From NCBI GenBank assembly GCA_905221605.1, contig CAJNDS010001890.1, positions 747,501-811,500 on the forward strand: a stretch of 64,000 nt of DNA, in the 5' to 3' direction. The stretch comes from Symbiodinium natans (Eukaryota > Sar > Dinophyceae > Suessiales > Symbiodiniaceae). The notes below the pieces were generated by a model. It was not told the origin of the DNA and made no database searches. It was given only the letters and a program-made list of their open reading frames with translations. This document shows positions 1 through 12,700 of this stretch, in pieces. Every line of letters starts with the position of its first letter. The stretch's first letter is position 1. Position numbers and translations under genes: made by a program.

Positions 1-54
1 GGAGGAAAAGAGAGACTGGAAGGTGCTGGTCATGGACTGGAGCGCGTAGTTCAT
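1..54 (-). CDS. Candidate exon, partial at window edge
   Basis: The minus strand reads MNYALQSMTSTFQSLFSS after a CGCGCCAG acceptor. The exon continues outside the window. Telomere-type repeats begin right behind it, as in the resolved introns. No family recognised. Confidence 0.4.
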   Translation of the reverse strand, partial: MNYALQSMTSTFQSLFSS

Positions 55-364
55 CTGGCGCGGGCAGAATATGGGGGTTTAGGGTTTAGGGTTTAGGGAT
101 TAGGGTTTAGGGTTTATAAGTCTAGGGTTTTGGTGGGAGGGTTGGGGGGTAATAAGGGGGTATTAAAGGGGTTAAAGGAGGGCATAAGGGGGTGGCACAA
201 TGGCTATAAGAGGGGTGTTCAAACTCCTTCAAGCCCTGAACCCTAAACCCCAAACCCTAAAGCCCTCATCCTGCACTGCAAACAAACCCTCGATGACCCC
301 CACCCCCCTTCGTCCCCCCCCCCCCCCCCCCCCCCAACCCTAAGGGTTTAGGGTTTAGGGATTA

Positions 365-464
365 GGGTCCATGTACCTGATTCTTATATACTTGAGCCCC
401 AAAAGTCCTTATATAGGACGAACTATAAGGCTCAAGTGTTCCCCATTTAAGTACATGGACCCTT
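365..464. mobile_element. MITE, AGGGTCCATGTACC family
   Basis: About 100 bp with terminal inverted repeats AGGGTCCATGTACC / GTACATGGACCCT and inner arms ATACTTGAGCCCC / GGCTCAAGTG. Related copies lie at 4570, 10905, 13311, 24888, 30316, 36352, 58638, 60176 and 62924. Confidence 0.85.
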
Positions 465-649
465 AGCGCAAGAGCCAGTACCATGCAGGCTGAGGTCCAG
501 CTGTCAATCTAACTGGCATTTAGCCCCAACCCTAAACCCTAAACCCCTAAACCCCTAAACCCCTAAACCCCTAAACCCTAAACCCTAAACCCCAAACCCA
601 TTCAAGCCTGAACCCTGGACCCTCCATGGAAACGAAACCCCGGCCGCAC

Positions 650-691
650 CCGTCCGAGGTTCTCCAACTTCACCCTGTGGGCTTTGAGAAC
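650..691 (-). CDS. Candidate micro-exon
   Basis: VLKAHRVKLENLGR between a TGCGAG acceptor and a GTGCGG donor. Unique sequence island between telomere-type tracts; strand chosen by composition only. Confidence 0.4.
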
Positions 692-2220
692 CTCGCAGTA
701 CAAGAGGTCCAGAGGGTTTAGGGTTTAGGGTTCAGGGTTTAGGGTTTAGGGTTTCGGGTTTCGGGTTTCGGGTTTCGCGTGTAGGGTCTATGATTAATGA
801 GTTGTTGGCGGGGGTATTGTGGCTTGTCTTTGCAGTGGTGATAAGGCGCTCTAAAGCCCTAAGTGATAAGATCAACAAAGACGGTGTGCCGATCCCCCCC
901 CCCCGTTTTGATGAGCGGGTGCAAGGTTTTAAGGCTTCTTCCAGTTTAAAGCGCAAGATATCGCGATACCCGGATAAGACTCAAGGCGGCCTTGGGCTTA
1001 CCCTTCAGGTCCCAGAAATTCATCTCCGACTTGGTCAGGAACCCTAAACCCTAAGCCCTAAACCCGAAACCCGAAACCCGAAACCCTAAACCCTAAACCC
1101 TAAACCCCCACAAACCAGACCGAGGAAGCACTAAACCGACCTGTTTAAGGCGGTGATCAGCCGAAGATGGAGCTTTCGCTGTTTGTTGTCCGCAACACCA
1201 AGTGAGGGTTTCCGAAATTAGGGGGTACCTTACTGGAGTCCTAATTCTATTATGAGGGAAGTACATATCTTGTGCTGGTGGCTGTGGGGCCGGTATCAGA
1301 AGAATTTGCACCGCGGTTCTGCGGCTTCTGTTTGTCATGCCGATGCGTTTCAGCTGCTGCCTATAGCTATAGTAGCGACAAGCACTGGCTATCTGCAGAT
1401 GGGAGAAGGGGCGTTTGTCTTGAGTTCCGAGGTCTTCGGGAGGAAGGTCGCTATAGCTTTTTCGGCTCCAAAACTATCCCGCAGACCCAACACATACCCG
1501 CTTCACCTTCAAGAGTCATTTGCATACGAGAACCAAGTGGAGACAGCATGGGTACGCTTGAAGAAATGAGCCCAACAAGATAGGCTGAGAATGTAGGTGC
1601 CTCCACGACGAGGCTTCAGGATTTTTCAGGGCAAAGCGGCAAACCCTAAACTGAGACCTATAAACCCTACACCCTAAACCCCAAAATTTATAAGCCCTAA
1701 ACTCTATAATAACCCTGAACAATTGCTGGGCGCGCTCAGTGTGCCCAACCCCAAAGGTGCATTTACCTACGTCGTATATAACCTCCTTAAGGCCGAATCA
1801 GGGTTTAGGTTCAGGGCTTGCGGTTTAAGGTCTAGGGTTTAGGATTTAGGGTGAATTTCACAGCTTTAAACCCACAAACAAAACCCACAGCCACCAGACC
1901 CTTAGCCCTAAACTAAGCCGAGGCCCGACAGACCCTGGTTTAGGGTTTAGGGTTTAGGGTTTAGGGTTTAGGGTTTAGGGTTTAGGGTTCCCGAAACCCT
2001 AAACCAAATCATCAAGCCACAAAGCCCAAAAACCTTAAACTAACGCTATGTTGATAATCTATGCCTTGGACCCCAAAGCCCCAACCCCCCAAATTTAAAC
2101 ACCAACCATCAAGACATAAACCCTGCGCCTTAATAAACGAGCCCTATTTTGTCAACTCAAGCCTTGAACCCTGAACCCTCAACCCCAGAGTCACCAAACC
2201 TGCACTAACCCGACACCCTG

Positions 2221-2760
2221 AACCCTAAAACCCTAAACCCTAAACCCTAAAACCCTAAAACCCTAAACCCTAAAACCCTAAAACCCTAAACCCTAAACCC
2301 TAACTAAAAACCCTAATACTGAATCCAAACCTTGAAAATGCCTAGGCCAAGGGGCCATATCCCCAAGAAACTTCACAAGTCTGGCACCTAAAAACTCTAA
2401 ACCCGTGGAACAAAAAAACAAAACATCCCAAAAACCTGGGCCCTAAACCCGAAACCCTGAAGCCTGTAAACCCTAAACCCTAAACCCTAAACCCTGAACC
2501 CTAAACCCTAAACCCTAAACCCTAAACCCTAAACCCTAAACCCTGAAAGCCATGTTATGTGCGCCTCAAGGGCTGCCCAGGGGCTCCCTTCAGGAGCTCA
2601 GAGAGGATTCAACGGGTTGGGGTTTAGGGTTTAGGGTTTAGGGTTTAGGGTTTAGGGTTTAGGGTTTAGGGTTTAGGGTTTAGGGTTTAGGGTTTAGGGT
2701 TTAGGGTTTAGGGTTTAGGGTTTAAGGTTTAGGGTTAGGGCTCACAGGGTTTAGGGTTTA
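2221..2760. repeat. Long telomere-type tracts in both orientations
   Basis: CCCTAAA tracts at 2221-2310 and 2466-2545 are followed by a TTTAGGG tract at 2622-2740. Orientation switches across 75 bp of unique sequence. No gene seen. Confidence 0.9.
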
Positions 2761-3249
2761 GGGTTTAGGGCTAGGGTTTAGGGCTGAGGTTGAGTGAGGG
2801 CTTTGTTTGGGCTCAGAGGTTTCGATGAGTGGTCTTAGGGCCAAAACAAAACCTTGAGCAACATTGTCACTGAACCCTACAAGAACCCTAAGCCCGACCC
2901 CAAACCTGATGACGGACAGGTGTTCTGAAACCCTCGCCGCTGGCTGGGTACGGTTGTTCGTGAGGACACGGGCCAGAATAACGTCGAATGTATGACCCCC
3001 AACCGCATGAACCGCTATGAATCTGATGAACGAACCCCAAAAACTAAACCGCGTGAACCCAAGCATCCCTAAACCCTAAACGCTAAATCCGCTAAAACCT
3101 ATGATGGCACCCCCCATGAACCCTATGAGCCCAAACCCTTTGAACTTCTACACCCAAGAAACCCGACACAAGCCCTACAGTAAGCCCTACAAACACTAGT
3201 ATATGCCCCCAAAGCCTTCAAACCCAACAAGCCAAACCCTGAACCTTTG

Positions 3250-3350
3250 TAGCCCCAGGAATAGGTGTACCCTTTTTGGGGTTGGTTATTTGATAAGGGA
3301 ACCTAGAACCAAAAACGAAGGGAAAAGGGCACCTCTGGGCTCCCAAGTAA
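3250..3350. mobile_element. Inverted-repeat element, GGTAGCCCAG-like family (diverged)
   Basis: Carries GGTGTACCCTTTTTGGGGT, a GATAAGGGAACCTAGAACC centre and GGGCACCTCTGGGCTCCCAAG at the right. The same right-end words recur at 3440-3462. Confidence 0.55.
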
Positions 3351-3578
3351 ACCCTAAACCCTAAACCCTGAACCCTAAGCCCTAAGCCCTAAGCCCTAAA
3401 CCCTGAACCCTAAACCCTACGTGATCCAAAGCAAAAGGAAAGGGGCACCACTGGGCTACCAAGGAACCCTCTGAACCTAATAGCCCTTGGGGACTTGGGG
3501 ATATAGTTCCTCTGAATAAGGTTTAGGGTTTCGGGTTTAGGGTTTAGGGGCTTCTTTTAAGAGCTCCCCTTATCCTAC

Positions 3579-3651
3579 CTAGGATCTGATGGCCTGCAGC
3601 CAGCGCAGCTGTCAGACGAAAGTCCACGGCATCGAGGCGGGCACAGAGGCG
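3579..3651 (-). CDS. Candidate micro-exon
   Basis: RLCARLDAVDFRLTAALAAG, amphipathic, between a CTGGCAG acceptor and a GTAGGA donor, flanked on the left by a TTTAGGG tract. No family recognised. Confidence 0.45.
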
Positions 3652-4569
3652 CTGCCAGGATTAGTTTAGGGTTTAGGGTTTAGGGTTTAGGGTTTAGGGT
3701 TGAGGGTTGAGGGTTGAGAGTTGAGGGTTTAGGGTTTAGGAGGTTCATAAGGTTCGCGGAGTCCGGTGGCTTCGGGTTCAGGAAAACGGCTTTTGCAGCT
3801 TAAGTTATAATTTAAAGGGTCGAAGGGTCGAAGGGCTGAAGGGCTTGAGGTTGAGGTGTGGGCTTTCGGTTAAATTTAAATTGGGGGTGAGGGGGTATGA
3901 GGGTGCAACATAGGGCTGAGAAGCCAGTAGGGGTCTTCGGGCAAGTTTAAGATTCGCGGGCTCGGGGCTTTAGACTAGTATAGGCTTGGGGACTTGAGGG
4001 TTTTCATGTTTCAGTAGGTTCAGAGGCTCACGGGCTTGTGGGCTTCGGTTGTTGAGCTTAGAGAAGAAGTTTTGGGGGACCTTCGCAAGACCAGTATGTG
4101 TAGTTGCTTGCGAAGGGCCGGAGAAAGTACATGGCTGCATGGCCAAAGCATAAATAAACCCCGAACCAACCCCCAAACCAGAAATCCAACCCGAAACCCA
4201 ACCCCCCGAACCCCTAAACCCTCAGGCCCCATCCCTGACCCAACCCAGCCGCAGTTCCTGTTTCAGGGAGTCTGCCCTACTTAGGGCTTTGTCTTTAGCT
4301 TGCTAGTTCTGAAGAGGGATTTAGAGAATTAGGTGCCGACTATCCACTTGTACAACCCTTTCAAGAGATTCCGCAGTGAACCCTAAACCCTAAACCCTAA
4401 ACCCTAAAGGTTCGTCAAGCAAGAACCTAATTGCCTTCTAAGAACCACCAAGTCAGGGCTCCGGTATTGGGGGTTTAGGGTTTAGGGTTTAGGGTTTAGG
4501 GTTTAGGGTTTAGGGTTTAGGGTTTAGGGTTTCAGGGGTGTGGAGGGTGTGGAGGGTGTGCCGGCCTAA

Positions 4570-4663
4570 AGGGTCCATGTACCACACTTGGGCCCTAAAG
4601 CTACTATATGGCAACCCCCTTAAAGGCCCAAGTATATCCTAGAGAAGGTACATGGGCCCTTGG
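4570..4663. mobile_element. MITE, AGGGTCCATGTACC family
   Basis: Ends AGGGTCCATGTACC and GGTACATGGGCCCT; inner arms ACTTGGGCCC and GGCCCAAGT. Confidence 0.85.
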
Positions 4664-4781
4664 GGCGGGTTTAGAGTTTAGGGTTTGGGGGTTACAAGAG
4701 CAACTATATATTAGCTGCTGCCCGAAACCCTAAACCCTACACCCTAAACCTTGTAAACCCTGAACCCTAAACGCGGAGCTA

Positions 4782-4842
4782 CCGCCGCGGCCTGAATCAC
4801 GGAGGAGAACGCCTGCTGAACCTCCTCCCTGGCCGCATGGTC
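4782..4842 (-). CDS. Candidate micro-exon
   Basis: DHAAREEVQQAFSSVIQAAA between a GCTTGCAG acceptor and a GTAGCT donor. Helical. Probably the same unknown gene as the islands at 650 and 3579. Confidence 0.5.
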
Positions 4843-5739
4843 CTGCAAGCCCTAAAGTTTAGGGTTTAGGGTGTAGGGTTTGGGGCTTAAGGTTTTGGGT
4901 TTATAGGGACCCTAAATCCCTAAACCGTAAAACAAAGCCCAAACCCCCAACCCCCAACCGCTTCTGGCGACGCGGAAACCCAGGAAATCATGCAAGGCTT
5001 TTAGGAGATGTGTCTTAGGGTTTTGGTGTTTAGGGTGAACCTTGTAAGAAGCCCAAGACCCGGTGTGGTTGAGGTCCTTATTCTAAAAACCCTTGCAGGA
5101 TTCTTATTTGGGAATTTACAAAGAAGTAGGTTTGGGTTTTAAGAACAAGGGTTTTGGAACTAGAGAGCTCAGCTCTGTTTTGCAAAAAACAAACCTACAT
5201 CGTGTCCGCCCTGCACCGGGTTCCCCGAATAATCCCTGAACCCAAACCACCAAGCAGAGGGTCTGTGGGTAACCCTAAACACTAAACCCCTAAACCCTCA
5301 ACCCTTAAACCCTACACCCTCAACCCCCCTAAACCCACCCTAAACCCTAAACCCTAGACCCTAAACCCTAAACCCTAAACCCTAAACCGGGGCTCGCAAT
5401 CCCTAAGCCCGAATACTTCAAGAGACCCTAAACTAAAAACTCTACACCTATACTCCCCCTAGAACCTTAATAAACACAATATGTTTAATATCCTCTTGGG
5501 TTTTGTATAGAGAAAGAAACTAACTCCCAAGGGGGATATAGAAGCCTCCAGGCTTGAATCTTAGCAACCCTGAAACTTCTCTGAAATAGGACCCTTTTGG
5601 GGTTCTTCTTCTAAGGCGGCCCCTCTTATTTAGGGTACCCCCCAAAAGGGGAGCACAGTTTTGAGAACTGAACATACCAAGCTCCCGAAACACCATACTC
5701 CCGGAACGCACCCGTACTCCCGGAACCCGAGCCTACTCC

Positions 5740-5785
5740 CATTTGCTTTGCACCACGCTGGCCGGAGTCAATGCTGTATAGCTTC
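5740..5785 (-). CDS. Candidate micro-exon
   Basis: KLYSIDSGQRGAKQM after an AACCCAG acceptor. The LYSIDSGQRG words recall prohibitin-type LY-VD-GHR text, but the stretch is too short to claim it. Confidence 0.35.
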
Positions 5786-6231
5786 CTGGGTTCATGGTCT
5801 TGGGGTAGACCCCAAACCCTAAACCCAAAACCCAAAAAACAACCCTAACCCAAAAACCCTAAAAACTACGCCTTTTAAGGTGCCAATCGAACATTCTCTA
5901 TGCTTGACGGCTTCCCCAAAAGGTCCGTTTACCTGCAGAGTACATACTTGGGCCCTAAAGCTACTAAGACTATATGGCAAACCTTTTAAGGCCCAAGTAT
6001 CTCCTAAACCCTAAACCCTAAACCCTAGACCCTAAACCCTAAACCCTAAACCCTAAGCCCTAAACCCTAAACCCTAAGAAGCCCTAAACCCTAAAAGGCG
6101 CCCTTCGCACCTTCTGTTATGCTGAACGGCTTCTGGGGGGGGCTCAGGATGCTATGCAGCTGATCGCACCTCGAGCATGCTCGACACAAAAACATCCTGC
6201 AGCAGCTCCGGCAAGAGCAAAGCACAGCATT

Positions 6232-6465
6232 CAGGGTTTAGGGTTTAGGGTTTAGGGTTTTAGGGTTTTAGGGTTGTAGGGTTTTAGGGTTGTAGGGTTG
6301 TAGGGTTGTAGGGTTGTAGGGTTGTAGGGTTGTAGGGTTTTAGGGTTTTAGGGTTTTAGGGTTTTAGGGTTTTAGGGTTTTAGGGTTTTAGGGTTTTAGG
6401 ATTTTAGGGTTTTAGGGTTTTAGGGTTTTAGGGTGTTGGGGTTTTGGGGTTTTAGGGTTTAGAAT
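6232..6465. repeat. Telomere-variant array: TTTAGGG, then TTTTAGGG and TTGTAGGG blocks
   Basis: Starts as TTTAGGG, then 8-mers TTTTAGGG interrupted by a block of seven TTGTAGGG-type units, then TTTTAGGG again. Variants are blocked rather than mixed. Confidence 0.9.
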
Positions 6466-7375
6466 CTAAAGGGAATTCTTGGGTTATAGAGTTAGAGGGT
6501 TTTAGGGTTTATGTTGTCGCAGCCTCTGCGCTGCAGACCCTGTTTGGGTTCAGAGTCAGATGCACGCCAACTCCAAACATGCGAAGCCGAAAGTCGAAAG
6601 GCCCTTAGGGTCTCTAGGGTCTAGGGTTGGGGTTTAGGGTTTGAGGCTTTTGGGTTTTGGAGTGGATTGGCCTAATCAATGTGTTCCGCTGTTGTTTTCT
6701 GAGTCTGAGTTGCGTGAGCCGCCGCAGCAAAGAGCTCAACATATTGAGCTTTCCGGCCTCTTGCACGGAATGGATCGAGCAGTCATACCAAGACTTCTGA
6801 TTGTGGTTCTTTTCTTGGTTCCATCACCCCTGGGTTTAGGGTTTAGGGTCTAGAGCTTAGGATTTAGAGTTTAGGGGTTTATTGCTTAGGGTTCCATCCA
6901 GGGTCATTGATCCCAGAGTCTACCCAATGAGATGCCGATACAACCAGAGGTCTAGGAACGGCCAGGAGAGATGAAGGCAAGATGTCTCACAGTTTGATGT
7001 CTACTCTCTGCATACTCCGAGTTACTTCGTGAGTACCACTGTTTATGCAGGCCTTCAGCAAAAATAACGTACATGACATATTCCTCTCTCTCACGCGACA
7101 TGTATAGGCTGCTTGAACTGCTGCTGTCGCATCTGCCCTGAGCTCTCTGAGGAGCTACCGAGGAGCACTCTTGGTGCTCTCTGTCCGTCTGGCCAGGCTT
7201 GCCGAGTCTTGCTTTACCGGTCTTTACAACTCGACCCGGCTCGTCTGATCCCACTGCACGACTGAGGGTCTCGCGCGGGGATTGCGATTGTGCTCGCTTC
7301 GATTCGGGGTTTCGGTTGGGTGGCCCAAACAGTGCGCCAACACTATGAAAGAGGGTTCATAAAGGGCCAAGAAGC

Positions 7376-7520
7376 TTATATGTGTATATATCTATATACA
7401 TATATATATATATATGCGTACATACATACACACATACATACATACATACGTACGTACGTACGTACATACATACATACTGACTGAATATATACATACATAT
7501 ATGATATATTAAATACATAC

Positions 7521-7552
<32 letters not shown>

Positions 7553-7670
7553 GCATACATACAGACATACATATATATATATTATACACATAAATACATA
7601 ATACACATCTCTATACATATATATATAGATAGATAGAGAGATAGATATGGATAAATACATAGATAGATAG
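7376..7670. repeat. TA/CATA simple repeats
   Basis: (TA)n, (CATA)n and (CGTA)n microsatellites. The ORFs across it on both strands are artefacts of the tetranucleotide period. Confidence 0.95.
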
Positions 7671-8613
7671 ATTTGGGACATACGCCCGAAACCATAAGCC
7701 CGAAATCCGACATGCGCCAGCTCCTGGAGAAGTGCTGAGCTGATCCCTGCTGAAGGCACTCTATGGTCAGTTCTCTGAATTAGGGTTTAGGGTTTAGGGT
7801 TTAAGGGTTTAAGGTTTAGGGTTTAGGGCTTGGTGTTTGGGGTTTAGCCCATACCCCGGGTTCGGGTTTAGGGTTTAGGGTTAGCGTTTAGAGAAGTGAC
7901 CATATGTACAGGTCTTGGGGTCTACGCTTTTGGGTGGGCTGAGAGGAATTTTAGGTTGGGTCTACATTTCATTGCGCTGCCAGGCCGGTTTAGGGTTTGG
8001 GGTCAGGGTTTAGGGTTTATTCGCCCCCTGATAGTGACGAGGCCTCAGTCGTGCGACGTAAAACAGGCAAGTGGACGTGCCTAGAGTAAACCAGATACCA
8101 TGGACAAAGCCCCCACACCCGAAACCCTATAACCCTAAAGCCCTAAACCCTAAACCTGTTTTGGTTTTTAAGGGTTACTCTAGGCAGGACTATACAAGCG
8201 GCCCAGCCATCGCATTGCAAGCGAATGCCTGGAATTGAAGGCCTCCTGTTTCTAAGGAAGGCCTACAGAGGAGCTAGGTTTCCCAACTTAGAACCCTCAT
8301 CCTGGTTTTAGGTTAGGGTTGAGGCTTGAGGGTTGAGGGTTGAGGGTGTAGGGTTTAGGCTTTAGGGCCTAGGGTTAAGGGTCAAGGGTTTAGGGTTTAG
8401 GGTTTCGAAACCCCACAGCACCGGGACCTCCATTTGGCTACTTGCAATTTCTGGGGACCCAAACCCAGCTAACAGTGGCCATTTACCCTACACCCAGATG
8501 GCCGGGGTCATTTACTAGATGCAGGAGAAAAAGGGTACCCTTTTTGGTTTAAAGGGGTTTCTAAGAGATCCTACACCCTAAAAAGGACATAAGGGCCCAC
8601 TCTTGGTCCAAGT

Positions 8614-9237
8614 TTAGGAAACCCTGACGGTGACGGCGCTGCTGAGCGGACTCGCCGGACTTTCCTGCTTGCCGCGGGCTCCGCCCTCTGGCCAGACAAA
8701 GTTCAACAGGTAGAACCTGAGACTGCGCATCTAGACCACTGGCTCCAAACACGCCCCGGCACTAAACCCTACACCCTAAGCCCGGAAAATCCTCAACCAC
8801 AAGCCCTAAACCCTAAACCCTAAACCCTGAACCCTGAACCCTAAACCCTAAACCCTAAACCCTAAACCCTAGACCAAGCCAGGGTACACTGTGCCCGAGA
8901 CGGCCAAGGAGACCAGACAGGAGCCCCCCGAGTAGAGGTGAGCCCAGAAGGGAGACACCAAGCTCGCGTGGCCTTGGGGGCAAAGAGGGCCCCAGGTAGG
9001 GTTTAGGGTTTATAGGGTTTAGGGTTTAGGGTTTAGGGTTTAGGGTTTAGGGTTTAGGGTTTAGGGTTTAGGGTTTGGGGTTTGGGGTTTGGGGTTTGGG
9101 GTTTGGGATTTGAGGTTTAGGGTTTAGGGGATCCGAAGTATGGGCCCTTCATTTGTTTCCCTTGCTATGCAGCCACAAAAAGAGAGAGATATATATAGGA
9201 TTCAGCCCCGGCGGGCCCCCCCCCCCCCCTCCCCCCT

Positions 9238-9277
<40 letters not shown>

Positions 9278-9740
9278 ACCCCCCCCCCCCCCCTGGTGTG
9301 CCCCCCCCCCCCCCCCCCCCGGGTTTGGTTTTAGGGTTTTAGGGTTTTAGGGTTTTAGGGTTTAGGGTTTAGGGTTTAGGGTTTAGGGTTTTAGGGTTTT
9401 AGGGTTTAGGGTTTAGGGTTTACGGTTTAGGGTTTTAGGGTTTAGGGTTTAGGGTTTAGGGTTTAGGGTTTTCCCCGCGGATGGGGTACTAAGATGATCC
9501 CCCCCCCCTGTGGTGTGGTTGGGGGTTGGTTTTAGGGTTAGGGTTTAGGGTTCAGGGTTTTAGGGTTTAGGGTTTAAGGTTTAAGACTTAAGGTTTAGGG
9601 TTTAGGGTTAGGGTTTAGGTTTTAGGGTTTAGGGTTTAGGGTTTAGGGTTTAGGGGTTTAGGGTTTAGGGTTTAGGGTTTAGGGACCGTAGAGTAGGCTT
9701 GGGGGGGGGGGGGGGGGCCCAGGACGCTCGACGCTGAACC

Positions 9741-9773
<33 letters not shown>

Positions 9774-12700
9774 TAATAAGGGCCCATAGCCCTTCGGGTA
9801 GAGAACTGCCGGTCTAGCCGACTTCGAATCTGCGAAGTGGCCTTCGTCGCCGGCGTGGATCGCATCTAGGAAGCCTGCTTGAGGGGTTTTCTTAGGGTTT
9901 GGGGTTCAGGGTTCAGGGTTCAGGGTTCAGGGTTCAGGGTTCAGGGTTCAGGGTTTAGGGTTTAGGGTTTAGGGTTTAGGGTTTTGAAGTTGAGGGGTGT
10001 TCTTTAGTGCTGGTTTGTAGGGAATGGGGGAATGAGGGACCCAATATAATCCGTTGAAGGGCATATATGGGGCCCTAGTTCACTCATTCCCTGCTAAGCA
10101 ACCGTAAGTCTTAGGAGGGCTTCTACTCTGTTTGGAGGTAGAATGCCGTGGGACCCTAGTTGCTGGGTTTAGGGTTTAAGACTCAGAGTAGAATGGGGTT
10201 GTCTGATTGTGCGTGGCTATATAGATTGTGATACTTGAAATATTATTCGCACCCTCTGGGGCCTGGGAAGCAGGGTGCCACGCCCACGGCCACGGAAAGC
10301 AGGGCTCGCCAGTTCACGCCCGTGGCAGAGTACAGTTCCTCTTAGGGGCCGCACCGCTAGGGGGCGTTAGAGGATTTAATGGAGGTCTGGTGGACATATC
10401 TGGGTTTAGGGGCTTATGGGCTTAGGGGATTTTGAGAGGGGGGGATTAGGGTCTAGTGTTTAGGGTTTAGGGTTAAGGGTTAGGGGTTTAGGGTTAGGGG
10501 TTTAGGGTTTAGGGCTAGGGATTCAGGGGGTTTTGAGGGAGGATTATGGGGTGAAGGCTTGAAGGGCTAGGGCTTCAGGTCTTCAAGCAGCTTGAAGTTC
10601 CCAACTCCTCGAGCCCCTAAACCCTAAACCCTAAACCCTAAACCCTAAACCCTAAACCCTAAACCCTAAACCCTAAACCCTAATCCCTAATCCTTAATCC
10701 CTAAGCCCACGCCTGGAGGTCCAGGATCCGAGCTTTGAGGATCCAGTAGTCGCAGAGGAAGATCCCGGCGATGGCGCCGGTGACCATGGCGTAGCCGGAC
10801 AGAAAGCTGAGGATAAAGGACACCTCTGCGGGTTTAGGGTTTAGGGTTTAGGGTTTAGGGTTTAGGGTTTAGGGTTTAGGGTTTAGGGTTTAGGGATCCT
10901 TAGGTTATGTTCAGGGTTTATGTACCTCATTAGTATATACTTGGGCCCGAAAGTCCCTGTGTAGGAAGTGCTTGAGGGCTCAAGTATCCCCCATTTAGGT
11001 ACATGGACCCTGAGGGCTTTTTAGGGTTCAGGGTTAAGGGGCTAGATTTGGGATGTTCCCCTTTTATACTGAGAGTCCTTAGTAGGGATTATAGTACCCC
11101 GTATTATCATCCCTATTCAGGACTGGTAGTTTAAGGGGGAACATTCCAAGGCTAGATTATTGTTCTAGTATTGTGGAACAGGGTGCCCCAAAATATGTTT
11201 GTCTGGTTTTTTGGTACTTAAGTTCCACAATCGTACTATCAGTGGACCCTCGAGGTTAGACTCAGATCAATTTGTAGTGGCATTCTGGAGATGAAGTACC
11301 GCCCGCCTAAACCCTGGACCGTAGACCCCAAACCCTCAACCAGATTTACATGGGTAGTTCTCTAAAACAAGGAAGCAAGAAGGGTTTAGGGATTTGCGTT
11401 TACGGGGTTACGGATTTTAAAGGTTGGGCCTAGGCCCACTTGCAGTAAACCCAATAGAATTTAGAGAACTATCCATGTCACTCTAAAAGAAGGACACTAC
11501 CTCCATAACTGGGGTATCCTTTGAGGCGGTTGCTTCCCACTCACTGCAAGTTCTACTTCTTGATTAAAGCCCATTAGCACTGTACAGTACAGGCTGTCAG
11601 CAGGCTCCCCGCCACCTCCCCAAACCCAACAGCCTTCAGATTTATAGTCCCGAAGCCGAAGGCCTATAAACCCTAAACCCTAAACCCTAAACCCTAAACC
11701 CTAAACCTAAACCCTAAACCCTAAACCCTAAACCCCAAACCCTAAACCCTGAACCTCAAACCGCCGCAAGCCACCTTGCCGGAGAAGGTCCACCAGGGGC
11801 ACACCGCAAAGGACAGGAGAAGAACCTGGAAACCCTAAACCCTAAACCCTAAACCCTAAACCCTAAACCCTAAACCCTAAACCCTAAACCCTAAACCCTA
11901 AACCCTAGGATTCGGGGTAGAGAGATTTTTCTAAACCCTGAACGCTAAACCCTAAACCCATTTTGAATTTGGAGAGTTTCAGGGCCTGGTTCGATGTAGG
12001 GGCTTGGGATTCTAGCCCTTAGGTTGTGTCATTTTTGCCTCTAGGGTTCCAAATATGGGCCCATAAATTTGGGTCCCTTGTTACATAACTCTTATAATAA
12101 GGGCCGACACTTCGGATCTCCCTAAACGGTAAGGGGCCATACTACGGGTTTAGGGTTTAGGGTTTAGGGTTTAGGGTTCCAGCCTTAGATTTTGCCGGCT
12201 TTCGGGGCGTGGGGTCCTTAGGGATTGAGGGTTTTGTGAGGGCAAGGACTTACAGGTTTTGGGTGCTGTAGCGCTTAGAGGAGTTGGTAAGCTTTGGGCT
12301 TAGGGCCAGCTAGGACTTTGGATAAAACCTAAACCCTAGACCCTAGACCCTAAACCCTAAACCCTAAACCCTAAACCCTAGACCCTAAACCCTAAACCCT
12401 AAACCCTAAAGCCTAAACCCTAAACCCTGAGGTCACGAGTTGGGACTCGTGGGCCTTTCCCAACGGTCTGGGGCCTGGGGGCCCATGGGCCCCGGTCTTG
12501 GAGGCATAGGGGGGGGTTTAGGGGGTTTAGGGTTTAGGGTTTAGGGTTTAGGGTTTAGGGGGTTTAGGGTTTAGGGTTCAGGGTTGAGGGTTCAGGGTTT
12601 AGATGGCTTAGAGTTTTGATGGCTCAGGGCTCGGAATCCTGAAACAGAAGCCCGCGACCCCAGACCCTAAATCGCAAACCCCCAAACTCAGGGTTTTGAT

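Noticed and set aside
1-500. True chromosome end
   Set aside because: Telomere-type tracts are short, in both orientations and spread through the whole window, so none marks a terminus.
6640-7254. Minus-strand exons around 6700-6800 and ORF 6952-7254
   Set aside because: Open frames exist, but boundaries lack the pattern seen in resolved exons and no family motif is visible.
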